The notes: generated from the sequence alone by a model not told the origin. Shown: positions 45,715 through 55,629, counted from the stretch's first letter. The stretch is 64,000 nt of DNA from Gammaproteobacteria bacterium (GCA_029882355.1 JAOUKV010000011.1:1-64000), one strand, 5' to 3'. Program-made: numbers and translations.

Positions 45715-48700
45715 TCAGTTTTTCACTATTGATAACAACATTTCATCCACTACAGACAACAGCCTCACCACATCAATTGGCTTGGTTACATATTCATTAA
45801 AACCTGCGGCCATACTCTTTTCTATATCTCTTGGCATTGCATTAGCGCTAACGGCTACCACCGGTGTTCCACTGGTAGCCTCATTGTCACGTAGACGTTT
45901 CAATACTTCAAAGCCATCAATTCCGGGTAAGTTAATATCCAGCAGAATAAGGTCAGGACAATGTTTTGTTGCTAATTCAAGCCCTAACATAGGTTCTTCA
46001 GCACCCAACAATTTTATATTCGGCCTTCGAGTCAACAACTGCATAACTAAACGCAAGTTGGCAGGATTATCTTCTATATACAACAACGTGTATTCGCATT
46101 GATTCTCCTCCGTCTCAGGTATGTTCTCATCATCTGGCATTTGTTTTTTGGCCTTATGATCCAGGCTCTCATTATTTCGGGGTAGCTCAACCCAGAAAAC
46201 ACTACCCTCACCAGGCTGACTTTCTACACCAATACTACCACCCATCATTTCTACTAAACTTTTGGTAATCACCAAACCAATACCCGTACCTTCCACTTCT
46301 GAATGCTCGGCATCCAAACGACTAAATGCCGTAAATAATTGAGCTTGTTTTTCCTCAGAAATACCCGCTCCTGTATCTTGAACACCGATCCGAATATAAC
46401 CCTCATCAGACTCAGCGCACGAGATAATAATCTGGCCATTTTCTTTGTTATACTTGACTGCGTTACTTAATAAATTAAATAGCACTTGCTTTAAACGTGT
46501 TCGGTCAGCTCGAATTTCCATATTTTTTTCATCAATATCCTTCAATGACAATTTTTGCCCTTTAGATACAAGTATTATTTCTATTCCACGTTTATCAGCT
46601 AATGGCTTGATCATACTAAGACATTCATCAATAACTTTACTGACGAGTACAGCTTCCATATAAAGATCAATACGGCCTGCTTCAATTTTTGATAAATCAA
46701 GAATGTCATTAATTAGTGATAATAAGTGGTTGCCTGCGCTGACAATCTCACCAATATTGTCTAGCTGAATTTCATTCAAAATTTCCTCATCCATCTGCAA
46801 CAATTGTGCAAAGCCAATGATGGCGTTCATCGGTGTACGCAGTTCATGACTCATACTGGAAAGGAATTGTGACTTGGCACGATTAGCCTCTTCCGCTTCT
46901 TTCATGGCATCAACCAACGCTCTTATTGAGCGTTTCTGTTCGATGGCAATTGCCGCAAATTTAATCAGCTCGGAAACCAGCTCTAAACTATCTGCATCTG
47001 GTGACTTTATTTCTCTGTAATACATATCACAGGTACCTAGCACATCACCATTGGACGCAAGAATAGGTAATGACCAACAGGCACCCAGACCCGCTTTACT
47101 TGTTAGTTTTCTATAATCCACCCAGTTAGGGTGAGTGCTTAAATCCTCTGCGATGAGAGCTTGACCTTTGTATGCTGCTTCACAACACAATCCTGTTGTG
47201 AGTCCAATTTCTATACCATCAAGTGCTTTGGTATAAAAGTCAGGTAAATGTGGTGCTGCACCTACATGCAAATGATCGCCTGACTCATCCAGCAACATTA
47301 TTGCTCCGATGACTCTCGGCAAAACCTTCTCCGCATACAGGACGATTGTTAACAAAATATCTTCCAGCGGCTTTTCTTTGGTGATTAGCTCAAGAATCTG
47401 GTTATAGCCTTTTTGCAGCTGCTCGCTCCAGATTCGGTCTGAAATATCCTGAACCGTACCCTGTAAGGCAACACCATCACCAGCCTCATTTTTTACAACT
47501 TCAGCCTCTTCATGCACCCAGCGTATCTGACCATCCGGCAATATTATCCTGTGGTCGACGCTGTGCTTTTCTCCTTTCTCGACAGCTGCCCTTATCGATT
47601 GTTTGACGTTTGCAATATCATCGGGGTGTACGGCTGCCATAAAGCGTTTGTAATCCGGCTCAAACTCCCTGGGCTGATAACCAAAAATCTGATAAATCTC
47701 GTCAGACCAGTACACCTGTTCGCTGCTTATATCCCGTGACCAGTTACCGATTTTTCCGATCTGCTGCGCCAGTTTCAAGCGTTGCTCGCTTTCTTTAAGG
47801 GCCAACTCTGTTGTTTTACGCAGTGTAATATCCTGCACCACACCCAGCATGTGCGCTGGCTCGCCATATTCATCACGCACCACATCGCCACTTTCCTGTA
47901 CATAACGCACCGTACCGTCCGGCCAGACAACGCGATGTTCTATATCGTATTTGGCCCCGTGTGATACGCAATTATTGACCGCATCAATGACGGATTGTCT
48001 GTCATCGGGATGCACTGAATTAAGGAAATTCTCGTAGCTATGCTCAACCACGCCTTGCTCATAACCAAACAGGGGCGCGATGCGCTCAGACCAGTATAAA
48101 GTACCGTTTTTTATATTCCAGTCCCAGGTACCGATATTAGCAAAGGCCTGACTGCGATTAAGCCGGTCCTCATTAATGCGCATCTGCGTTACATCGGTAC
48201 GCACTGCTGCATACTGGTAAGGTTTTCCGCGCTCATTCAGGAATGGAACTATCGTCGATTCCACCCAGTATTCGCTGTCGCTCTTGCTGCGGTTACCTAT
48301 GCAACCATGCCAGATTTCCCCTCGGCTGATTGTTCGCCACATGTCTTTAAAAAAAACGGCGGGATGGATATTTGACTTGAGCATGCGATGATTCTGCCCC
48401 AGCAGCTCTTCGCGGGAGTACTCACTGATCTCACAAAACTTGTCATTAACGTAGGTGATTAGACCTTTTACATCGGTGATACTGACGATGGCATGCTGAT
48501 TGAGCGTAATGTTTACATACTCACTTTCACGCAAAGTCTCTTGCAAGTTTTTTTGCATGGCAGAAGCGTAACGTGAGCGCTTTGCCCTGGCGGTAACTGC
48601 CTTAATCAGGTGTTCAGGCTGAACTGCTTTATTGATGAAATCATCACCACCCAGATTCAAAGCCAGCAACTGTCGATCTATATTTTGCTCTGTAGATAAA

Positions 48701-49725
48701 AATACGATAGGTATTTGTGACCAACCATCATCCTGACGAATAACCTGAGCCAGTTCCAGCCCGGAACAGCCATGCATATAAACATCCAGCAGGATTAAAT
48801 CAGGTTTAAAACTGTCCAGTTTATCAAGACACTCTAATGGATTATGGAGCGATTCAACCAGCATGTTGGCCTCTTGCAATACCGTTGCAAAATAGCTCAG
48901 CATGACATCCTCATCATCAATGAGTAGAATTCTGTAGGGGTCATCAGACCGCTGAAAAAACAAACCATCCAGGGTCTGAACCAGCTTTCCCATATCCAGT
49001 GGTTTGGTGAGATAGCGCATGGCTCCCGCACGAGTGGCCGCCAGTCGTGCTGAAATATCTGTACGCTTAGAGATAAAAATAACCGGACAATCATAGAGCT
49101 CTGATTGCAGCGTCTCAATAGCCGTGACGCCATCCATACTGTCGCCATCAAACATCATGTCCATCAATACAACATCGGGATCTCGTTTGGCACAGGCAAG
49201 CGTAAAATCCATGGGGTTTGAAAAGTGCAACACACTATAACCGGCATTTTCAAGACCATTTGAAATGCTTTCTGCAACCAGAACGTCATCTTCGACCAGA
49301 TACACCAGCGTTCCGTCCTGGTTATCTGTACGTTCATTCAATACGTGGGGAACAAAGGGAATTGCCGTTGGGCACCATGATTTGGCAGCCTGCACCATTT
49401 GCTCAAACAGGGCGTCGACTGTTTGTCGTAACTCTGGATCAACGCCGGAATTTTCACCTGCTTTTTCTTTAAGCAGTCTTTCGATATCTGCAGAAATAGC
49501 ACTCACAGCGATGGCACCGAAAGTACCACTAGCACCCGTCAAACCATGGATTTTGATATACAGGTCGGTAATATCAGCTCTAATCTCAGAGCTGGCTATC
49601 TCGTCCTGACATAACTTAATCCAGCGCTGCCTGATTTCAGCAATGACTTCTGGAAGCTGCTGATGATACTCCGCCTGCAACTCTGCCAGTTTGTCGGTGA
49701 CGCTGGATACATCTGAATCTAACAT
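45715..49725 (-). CDS. Multidomain hybrid histidine kinase with N-terminal Hpt-like and three receivers
   Basis: A 1336-residue soluble sensor kinase. In order: Hpt-like domain (about 1-110, His60 in KIHGLTGASGTFG), receiver 1 (139-252, Asp189), receiver 2 (265-380, Asp314 in LILLDVYMHG), PAS 1 (405-515), PAS 2 (530-638), PAS 3 (655-765), GAF (775-930), HisKA (950-1017, His960 in MSHELRTP), ATPase (1075-1182) and receiver 3 (1212-1330, Asp1263 in LILLDINLPG, Lys1315). All phospho-site residues are present. PAS motifs with HPDD and GxxQDI suggest a PAS/PAC subtype binding small molecules. The ATG at 49725 follows AAAGAGAGTGGACA. It is first of a three-gene signalling operon. Confidence 0.9.
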   Translation of the reverse strand: MLDSDVSSVTDKLAELQAEYHQQLPEVIAEIRQRWIKLCQDEIASSEIRADITDLYIKIHGLTGASGTFGAIAVSAISADIERLLKEKAGENSGVDPELRQTVDALFEQMVQAAKSWCPTAIPFVPHVLNERTDNQDGTLVYLVEDDVLVAESISNGLENAGYSVLHFSNPMDFTLACAKRDPDVVLMDMMFDGDSMDGVTAIETLQSELYDCPVIFISKRTDISARLAATRAGAMRYLTKPLDMGKLVQTLDGLFFQRSDDPYRILLIDDEDVMLSYFATVLQEANMLVESLHNPLECLDKLDSFKPDLILLDVYMHGCSGLELAQVIRQDDGWSQIPIVFLSTEQNIDRQLLALNLGGDDFINKAVQPEHLIKAVTARAKRSRYASAMQKNLQETLRESEYVNITLNQHAIVSITDVKGLITYVNDKFCEISEYSREELLGQNHRMLKSNIHPAVFFKDMWRTISRGEIWHGCIGNRSKSDSEYWVESTIVPFLNERGKPYQYAAVRTDVTQMRINEDRLNRSQAFANIGTWDWNIKNGTLYWSERIAPLFGYEQGVVEHSYENFLNSVHPDDRQSVIDAVNNCVSHGAKYDIEHRVVWPDGTVRYVQESGDVVRDEYGEPAHMLGVVQDITLRKTTELALKESEQRLKLAQQIGKIGNWSRDISSEQVYWSDEIYQIFGYQPREFEPDYKRFMAAVHPDDIANVKQSIRAAVEKGEKHSVDHRIILPDGQIRWVHEEAEVVKNEAGDGVALQGTVQDISDRIWSEQLQKGYNQILELITKEKPLEDILLTIVLYAEKVLPRVIGAIMLLDESGDHLHVGAAPHLPDFYTKALDGIEIGLTTGLCCEAAYKGQALIAEDLSTHPNWVDYRKLTSKAGLGACWSLPILASNGDVLGTCDMYYREIKSPDADSLELVSELIKFAAIAIEQKRSIRALVDAMKEAEEANRAKSQFLSSMSHELRTPMNAIIGFAQLLQMDEEILNEIQLDNIGEIVSAGNHLLSLINDILDLSKIEAGRIDLYMEAVLVSKVIDECLSMIKPLADKRGIEIILVSKGQKLSLKDIDEKNMEIRADRTRLKQVLFNLLSNAVKYNKENGQIIISCAESDEGYIRIGVQDTGAGISEEKQAQLFTAFSRLDAEHSEVEGTGIGLVITKSLVEMMGGSIGVESQPGEGSVFWVELPRNNESLDHKAKKQMPDDENIPETEENQCEYTLLYIEDNPANLRLVMQLLTRRPNIKLLGAEEPMLGLELATKHCPDLILLDINLPGIDGFEVLKRLRDNEATSGTPVVAVSANAMPRDIEKSMAAGFNEYVTKPIDVVRLLSVVDEMLLSIVKN

Positions 49726-49940
49726 TGTCCACTCTCTTTGATTATTGACGACCAAGGGTCAGATCCATGTCTCACGTGACATAATACTATCATGCTCAAT
49801 GGCTTATCTTCATCAAGCTTGCTCTAAATAAATTAGGCATAACTTCGTCTTACTGATAAAAAACAGGCAAATGATGATACTGATTTTATTAACTTAAACC
49901 GTTATAGTTATGCGCCAACCATATAGCCAGACGGACACAC

Positions 49941-51614
49941 ATGTATAACGCGTATTTCAATTTCAAAGAGGCGCCTTTTTCGATTGCCCCTGATCCACGC
50001 TATCTATATATGACGGAACAGCATCGCGAAGCGCTTGCGCATCTGGTTTATGGTCTCAACAGCGAGGGCGGCTGTATTTTGCTGACCGGTGAAGTTGGCA
50101 CGGGTAAAACCACCGTTTGCCGTTGCCTGCTTGAACAAATACCCGAGCACACTCATATTGCACTGCTGGTCAATCCCAAGGTCACGGCTAATGAGTTACT
50201 GGAAAGTATCTGTGATGAACTCCATATCGAATACCCCCCTGGAAACAATACGATTAAAACCTACATTGATCGGATTAATGATTTTCTGATCGCAGCCAAT
50301 GCTCGCAATGAAAAAACGGTGCTCATCATTGATGAAGCACAAAATCTGGATAATACTGTACTGGAGCAATTGCGGCTTTTAACCAATCTGGAAACGAATC
50401 AGCGAAAGTTATTACAAATCATCATTCTCGGACAACCCGAGTTACTCGACATTCTTGCAAGACAGGACATGCGACAGCTGGCTCAACGTATTACCGCTCG
50501 CTTCCACCTCAATGCGCTCTCTCGCAGTGACGTTAAAGCTTATATTAATCATCGTCTGGCCATAGCCGGACAAAATGCCCAGCTCTTTCCCGAGCCGACT
50601 ATTTTACAACTTTATCGCCTGAGCAAAGGCATACCGCGCTTACTCAATGTGCTTTGTGACCGATCGCTGCTTGGCACCTATGTGCAAAACAAAACCATCG
50701 TTGATACAAAAACATTATCAACCGCCGCCAATGAAGTCTTCGGTGAACTTAAACATGTCCAAAATAAATCAAAACTTGGTAAAGCTCTTCGCATTACTAC
50801 TATCGCCACTGTCACAGCCATTACCATTATTCTGATCATTATTCTGCTCAACAATAGGCCTATAGAAACACCTGGCGATGCCGTCACAAGTATACAAAAC
50901 GACGTAACCGATGAAGTAACTACGGAAGAACTCATTGCCACCGAACAAGCAGGTAAAGAACCCGCAGAGATTCAAAATTTCGTTGATCCTGTTAAGGACT
51001 ACATTCTCTCATCTGCAGATCAAAACAAAGAAGTCGCTTTTAGCAGCCTACTGATGCGCTGGCAGCCAAATTACAACAGCAAAACAAACAAAAGCATATG
51101 CAACGATTCAGCACACGGTTTGAGCTGTTTCAATCACCGCGGCAACCTCAACAGCTTACGCAAACTAAATCGCCCCGTTGTGCTTAAACTCTATAATGAT
51201 GATGGCAAAGCGGCCTACATGGTGCTCGATTATTTAAATAAAAATAAAGCCATACTGAACACTGGTCAGGATAGCCTTGAAATTGACACCGCCTTGCTAG
51301 AAAAATACTGGTACGGCGAGTTCTCTTTATTATGGCAACCGCCGCCTTTTTACCAACAGGCAATTTTGCCTGGTAGTAACGGCGACATAGTTCAATGGCT
51401 GGGGCAACAGCTCACCCGTTTGTATGGCTATGGTAAAACCCCAACTATTTACGATACTTATTCAAAAGATTTAATTACACAACTGAAACGTTTCCAACAA
51501 AGCAAAGGCCTAATTGCTGATGGCATTGCCGGACCTCTGACCCTGATTCATCTTAATACTGCAATTGGTACGCAAGCACCTACACTTTCCGTAACCGCAG
51601 AGGATAAAAGATAA
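49941..51614 (+). CDS. gspA: GspA/ExeA-type AAA ATPase with peptidoglycan-binding domain
   Basis: A 557-residue inner-membrane ATPase. The N-terminal AAA domain starts YNAYFNFKEAPFSIAPDPRYLYMT, with Walker A LTGEVGTGKTTVCR near 48-61 and Walker B VLIIDEAQNL near 128-137. One membrane helix (about 283-305) leads to a periplasmic region ending in a peptidoglycan-binding domain (about 475-545, LKRFQQSKGLIADGIAGP). With GspB it forms the complex that helps insert the type II secretin through peptidoglycan. No other secretion genes are in the window. Its stop overlaps the gspB start (TAATG). Confidence 0.9.
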   Translation: MYNAYFNFKEAPFSIAPDPRYLYMTEQHREALAHLVYGLNSEGGCILLTGEVGTGKTTVCRCLLEQIPEHTHIALLVNPKVTANELLESICDELHIEYPPGNNTIKTYIDRINDFLIAANARNEKTVLIIDEAQNLDNTVLEQLRLLTNLETNQRKLLQIIILGQPELLDILARQDMRQLAQRITARFHLNALSRSDVKAYINHRLAIAGQNAQLFPEPTILQLYRLSKGIPRLLNVLCDRSLLGTYVQNKTIVDTKTLSTAANEVFGELKHVQNKSKLGKALRITTIATVTAITIILIIILLNNRPIETPGDAVTSIQNDVTDEVTTEELIATEQAGKEPAEIQNFVDPVKDYILSSADQNKEVAFSSLLMRWQPNYNSKTNKSICNDSAHGLSCFNHRGNLNSLRKLNRPVVLKLYNDDGKAAYMVLDYLNKNKAILNTGQDSLEIDTALLEKYWYGEFSLLWQPPPFYQQAILPGSNGDIVQWLGQQLTRLYGYGKTPTIYDTYSKDLITQLKRFQQSKGLIADGIAGPLTLIHLNTAIGTQAPTLSVTAEDKR

Positions 51615-52258
51615 TGTCTTATATTCTAGATGCGCTAAAAAAATCGGAGCAGGACCGTGGTAACGGCTCAATACCCAATGTACAAACCATTCATTCATCT
51701 GCCCTGAATTACCATCAGGAAAAACGTCCCCTATGGCCCTGGGTTCTCATTGCTGTACTTGTAATTAATGTTTTTATATTAATTTATTTTTTAAACCAAG
51801 AAAAAAACATGAGCAATGTTGAGCCTGCACCTGAATCAAAAACAAACAATGTTGCACCCTATCAAGATAGCAACCCCATTGAAAAAAATCCGCCACCGGC
51901 TTCTATCGGTACAATCGCACCCGTAAACCAGCAACATAACTCAGCACCAGCTTCGATAACTGACAATAATATAAATACAATAAAACCAACACCACAAACA
52001 AATCACAAAATCGTTGTTGATATCGACGAATTGCCTGCCAATATTCGGCAACAAATACCCAACATGGTTTTTTCCGCCCACGTTTATTCCAGTTCGCCAA
52101 TACAGCGAAGTCTGGTCATCAATGATAGATTTATGGAAGAAGGTAGCGCTGTTGGTCAAGATTTAATCCTTGTTGAAATTACTCGTAGCGGTGCCATTTT
52201 TGATTTTCATAATTATCGCTTCAGGGCCAGTATTTTATCCGGCTGGAGTACACAATAA
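51614..52258 (+). CDS. gspB: General secretion pathway protein B
   Basis: A 214-residue protein starting MSYILDALKKSEQDRG, the conserved GspB N-terminus, followed by one membrane helix (WPWVLIAVLVINVFILIYFL) and a long Asn/Pro/Thr-rich periplasmic linker. The C-terminal T2SSB domain (about 140-210) has LPANIRQQIPNMVFSAHVYSS and RAFIING-like RSLVINDRFMEEG. It pairs with GspA, with which its start overlaps. Confidence 0.9.
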   Translation: MSYILDALKKSEQDRGNGSIPNVQTIHSSALNYHQEKRPLWPWVLIAVLVINVFILIYFLNQEKNMSNVEPAPESKTNNVAPYQDSNPIEKNPPPASIGTIAPVNQQHNSAPASITDNNINTIKPTPQTNHKIVVDIDELPANIRQQIPNMVFSAHVYSSSPIQRSLVINDRFMEEGSAVGQDLILVEITRSGAIFDFHNYRFRASILSGWSTQ

Positions 52259-52260
52259 AT

Positions 52261-52881
52261 TTAAAACTCACAAGCGGCAGTTAATGTCATAGCCTCGCCG
52301 GTTGCCGGATGAAAAAAAGAAATCGTCTCTGCATGCAATAACATTCTTTTTTCCTGCTTTTCTACTTCATCACCGTATAAAGTATCACCAACAATAATAT
52401 GTCCGATAGCCATACAGTGAATCCTAAGCTGATGCGTGCGCCCGGTAATTGGCTTCAACAATAAACGCGAGTGATCACCATCAACGCTGATCACTCGCCA
52501 CTCGGTAATTGAGGCTTTACCCTGCTGATAATCAATAATCTGTCGTGGCCGATCATCAGGATCACCTCTCATTGGTATATCAATCAGCCCCTGCTGCTCA
52601 CTAAGGACACCTCGCACTTCTGCAACATATTGTTTATTTATTTTTCTGTCGTGAAATTGTCGACTCAACTCACGTTGCATTTTAATACCCACTGCTAACA
52701 GCATAATGCCGGAGGTAAGACAATCGAGTCGATGCACTACCTTTACCTCCGGATTTATTGACTGCATGCGCATGGCGACTGAGTCCTGATTCAGGTCTCC
52801 AATACCGGGCACCGATAATAGACCACCTGGTTTATTAACCGCGATGAGATGTTCGTCCTGATAAATAATTTCTAGTGGCAT
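52261..52881 (-). CDS. RluA-family pseudouridine synthase
   Basis: A 206-residue RNA pseudouridine synthase. The catalytic aspartate is in VHRLDCLTSGIMLLA near residues 50-64; GRTHQLRIHCMAIGHIIVGD and the LHAETISFFHP block complete the RluA fold. The short length matches RluA, which modifies 23S rRNA U746 and tRNA U32, more than RluC/D. There is no S4 domain. The target is inferred. It ends against the convergent gspB gene. Confidence 0.85.
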   Translation of the reverse strand: MPLEIIYQDEHLIAVNKPGGLLSVPGIGDLNQDSVAMRMQSINPEVKVVHRLDCLTSGIMLLAVGIKMQRELSRQFHDRKINKQYVAEVRGVLSEQQGLIDIPMRGDPDDRPRQIIDYQQGKASITEWRVISVDGDHSRLLLKPITGRTHQLRIHCMAIGHIIVGDTLYGDEVEKQEKRMLLHAETISFFHPATGEAMTLTAACEF

Positions 52882-52903
52882 AAATACTCAGGCATGAAAG
52901 CAA

Positions 52904-53812
52904 TTACTGAGGCAAACGAATAAATTTTGAAGCCTCATTCAGCACAAACTCCTTGAAAGCCACTGCCACGGGCGACAATCGTTTACCCTTGCGCTGCAAA
53001 ATATACCAATATCGCAAAATGGGGAAATCCTCAACATCCAGTATCGCCAGTCTTTTAGTTTCTAATTCCAGCTCTAACGTATGCACCGAAACGATACCCA
53101 GCCCCAGACCCGCTTCAACCGCCTGCTTGATCGCCTCATTACTGGTCATTTCGATACCCATATTAAAAGCTACGCCATGCTGGTCAAAAAAACGTTTGAT
53201 CGCACTACGCGTACCAGATCCGGTCTCTCGAACCACGAAGCTCTCTTTGGCAAAATGCGCCAGAGGAATCTTTTCACGCCCAGCCAGGGCATGATCAGAA
53301 GGAGCAATCATCACCAGTGGGTTTTCCATAAAAGCATCGGCATCGACCTCCATACCTTTTGGAGGCTTGCCCATAATCACCAGATCACGCTCATTATGAT
53401 CAAGCTGACGGCGCAGGGTCTCACGATTGGTGACATCAACGCTGATGGTGATACCTTCATGCAGTTTTGAAAATGCCGCCAGCAAGCGTGTTGCAAAATG
53501 GCTGGCGGTAGTCGCCACTGAGATCGATAACTCCCCTTGACCCAGCCCCTTAAGCGCCTGAAAAACCTTGTCCGCCTCATCCAGTAAATCGACGATATTA
53601 CGTCCATAGGCGTGCATCTCACGCCCGGCATCGGTCATGAACATTTGTTTGCCCAGCTGCTCGAATAATGGCAGACCAATATTCTCTTCTAACTGGCGTA
53701 TTTGCATTGAAACCGCTGGCTGACTCAGGTGTAGCTCTTCCGCGGCACGCGTGTAGTTGAGGTGCCGAACCACCGCATTGAACACCTCAATTTGTCGTAA
53801 TGTAATATGCAT
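52904..53812 (-). CDS. cbbR: LysR-type regulator CbbR
   Basis: A 302-residue LysR regulator. The winged helix is at the N-terminus (MHITLRQIEVFNAVVRHLNYTRAAEELHLSQPAVSMQ), and the effector domain includes VATTASHFATRLLAAF, the TNRETLRRQL block and VVRETGSGTRSAIKRFF, as in CbbR. It should activate RuBisCO genes in response to reduced metabolites. The start ATG at 53812 fits family N-termini; an ATG three codons upstream is the alternative. It is divergent from cbbM, and a 22-nt operator-like sequence lies 14 nt upstream of the chosen start. Confidence 0.9.
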   Translation of the reverse strand: MHITLRQIEVFNAVVRHLNYTRAAEELHLSQPAVSMQIRQLEENIGLPLFEQLGKQMFMTDAGREMHAYGRNIVDLLDEADKVFQALKGLGQGELSISVATTASHFATRLLAAFSKLHEGITISVDVTNRETLRRQLDHNERDLVIMGKPPKGMEVDADAFMENPLVMIAPSDHALAGREKIPLAHFAKESFVVRETGSGTRSAIKRFFDQHGVAFNMGIEMTSNEAIKQAVEAGLGLGIVSVHTLELELETKRLAILDVEDFPILRYWYILQRKGKRLSPVAVAFKEFVLNEASKFIRLPQ

Positions 53813-53825
53813 GCTTCCCATATTA

Positions 53826-53847
53826 CCATAAGGCCTACCTTATGATA
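53826..53847. promoter_or_regulatory. Candidate CbbR operator in the cbbR-cbbM gap
   Basis: CCATAAG-N6-CTTATGATA, with a perfect ATAAG/CTTAT inverted repeat fitting the TNA-N8-TNA pattern reported for CbbR sites. It is repeated upstream of cbbQ with 18 of 22 identical bases. It lies 14 nt before the cbbR start and about 53 nt (centre) before the cbbM -10. Confidence 0.65.
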
Positions 53848-53888
53848 ACAATCAAAAAGTCTGAGTGTCATTTATGAAACATCGGCGA

Positions 53889-53894
53889 TATAGT
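53889..53894 (+). promoter_or_regulatory. Candidate -10 element of the cbbM promoter
   Basis: TATAGT followed by AGCG, with no good -35 hexamer, as expected for an activator-dependent promoter. The same TATA(G/C)TAGCG occurs before cbbQ at the same distance from its operator. Confidence 0.5.
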
Positions 53895-53971
53895 AGCGAC
53901 CCAGTTAGGGGCACCGCTCATTCTGGTGCTCAAATGAATTTTTTAAATAATGCTTAAATAGAGGAATTAAC

Positions 53972-55360
53972 ATGGCTTTATTAGATCAAACAGGTCGTTA
54001 TTCAGACCTAAGCTTGAACGAAGATACATTGCTTGCCGATGGCAAACACATTCTTGTTGCTTACACAATGGAACCTGCTGAAGGTTACGGTTACCTTGAA
54101 GCAGCAGCTCATTTCGCTGCTGAATCATCAACAGGTACTAACGTTGAAGTTTCTACTACTGACGACTTCACTAAAGGTGTTGACGCATTAGTTTACTTCA
54201 TCGATGAAGCTAAAGGCATCATGAAGATTGCTTACCCGAACGACCTGTTCGACCGTAACGTAATCGACGGTCGCGCTATGATCGTTTCTTTCCTTACACT
54301 TGCTATTGGTAACAACCAGGGCATGGGTGACATCAAGAACGCTCAGATGTATGACTTCTTCATTCCACCTAAGATGCTGAACCTGTTCGACGGTCCTTCA
54401 ATGGATATCACTGACTTGTGGAATGCCTTAGGTCGCCCACGTGAAAACGGCGGTTACATTGCTGGTACTATCATCAAGCCTAAACTTGGTTTACGTCCTG
54501 AGCCATTCGCAGCTGCTGCCTACTCTTTCTGGTTAGGTGGTGACTTCATTAAGAATGACGAGCCTCAAGGTAACCAGGTTTTCTGTCCAATGAAAAAAGT
54601 TCTTCCTCTTGTACATGACGCTATGAAGCGTGCACAGGACGAAACTGGCGAAGCTAAAATCTTCTCTATGAACATCACTGCAGACGATCACCACGAAATG
54701 TGTGCTCGTGCTGACTACGGTCTTGAGTTATTCGGTGAAGATGCGCCTCGCTTGGCCTTCCTGGTTGACGGTTATGTTGGTGGCCCAGGTATGGTTACCA
54801 CTGCACGTCGCAACTACCCTGGTCAGTACTTACACTACCATCGCGCAGGTCACGGTGCTGTGACTTCACCTTCTTCTAAGCGTGGTTACACTGCTTATGT
54901 TCTAGCTAAAATGTCTCGTCTGATGGGTGCTTCTGGTATCCACGTGGGCACAATGGGCTACGGCAAAATGGAAGGCGGTCAGGAAGATAAAATCATCGCT
55001 TACATGATCGAGCGTGATGAGTGTCAGGGACCTGAGTACTTCCAGAAATGGAACGGCATGAAACCAACGACACCAATTATTTCTGGTGGTATGAATGCGC
55101 TACGTCTTCCTGGCTTCTTCGAGAATCTGGGTCACGGTAACGTAATCAACACTTCTGGTGGTGGTTCATACGGTCACATCGATTCTCCTGCTGCTGGTGC
55201 GATTTCTTTACACCAGGCATATGATTGCTGGAAACAGGGTGCTGATCCAATCGAATACGCGAAAGAGCATAAAGAATTTGCTCGTGCATTCGAGTCGTTT
55301 GAGCATGATGCTGATGCATTGTTCCCAGGCTGGAGAGACAAACTGGGCGTTCACAAATAA
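53972..55360 (+). CDS. cbbM: Form II RuBisCO large subunit
   Basis: A 462-residue ribulose-bisphosphate carboxylase/oxygenase, form II by length and sequence. Active-site residues: Lys169 in [10 protein letters not shown], carbamylated Lys194 with Asp196 and Glu197 in [11 protein letters not shown], the HRAGHGAV block, loop 6 [10 protein letters not shown], and SGGMNA/GGGSYGH phosphate sites. It forms homodimers or hexamers without small subunits and has low CO2/O2 specificity, so it suits low-oxygen or high-CO2 conditions. GAGG lies 7 nt before the ATG. Codon choice is strongly biased to a few codons, as in highly expressed genes. It has its own terminator and operator. Confidence 0.98.
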   Translation: MALLDQTGRYSDLSLNEDTLLADGKHILVAYTMEPAEGYGYLEAAAHFAAESSTGTNVEVSTTDDFTKGVDALVYFIDEAKGIMKIAYPNDLFDRNVIDGRAMIVSFLTLAIGNNQGMGDIKNAQMYDFFIPPKMLNLFDGPSMDITDLWNALGRPRENGGYIAGTIIKPKLGLRPEPFAAAAYSFWLGGDFIKNDEPQGNQVFCPMKKVLPLVHDAMKRAQDETGEAKIFSMNITADDHHEMCARADYGLELFGEDAPRLAFLVDGYVGGPGMVTTARRNYPGQYLHYHRAGHGAVTSPSSKRGYTAYVLAKMSRLMGASGIHVGTMGYGKMEGGQEDKIIAYMIERDECQGPEYFQKWNGMKPTTPIISGGMNALRLPGFFENLGHGNVINTSGGGSYGHIDSPAAGAISLHQAYDCWKQGADPIEYAKEHKEFARAFESFEHDADALFPGWRDKLGVHK

Positions 55361-55378
55361 GTCGAACGTACAGCTGAT

Positions 55379-55409
55379 AAAAAAGCCCCGCAATGCGGGG
55401 CTTTTTTTT
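55379..55409 (+). terminator. Intrinsic terminator after cbbM
   Basis: AGCCCCGC-AAT-GCGGGGCT with eight T following. It separates abundant cbbM mRNA from the cbbQ-cbbO unit; an A-run on the other side is also present. Confidence 0.92.
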
Positions 55410-55561
55410 GGGTTGCAGAATTAGGCCAACAGAGCAACGACGGCTAACGACTGCAGTTTCAACCGGTAACAGACACCTCAACATAAATCATCCATATTTT
55501 ATCTTCGCCCTCTGCAGTAAAAAAATCTTTTACTAAAGCACTCACCCTCTCTACTCAGAAG

Positions 55562-55583
55562 CCATAAGTATTATCTTATGATA
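55562..55583. promoter_or_regulatory. Candidate CbbR operator upstream of cbbQ
   Basis: CCATAAG-N6-CTTATGATA, matching the cbbM site at 18 of 22 positions. A further TTAT half-site lies 31 nt downstream (32 nt at cbbM). Confidence 0.65.
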
Positions 55584-55623
55584 GCCAAAAGAAATATTGA
55601 ATTCCCTTATAGAATAGACTCAG

Positions 55624-55629
55624 TATACT
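55624..55629 (+). promoter_or_regulatory. Candidate -10 element of the cbbQ-cbbO promoter
   Basis: TATACT followed by AGCG, about 53 nt from the centre of the operator-like repeat, the same layout as at cbbM. No clear -35 hexamer is seen. Confidence 0.45.
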
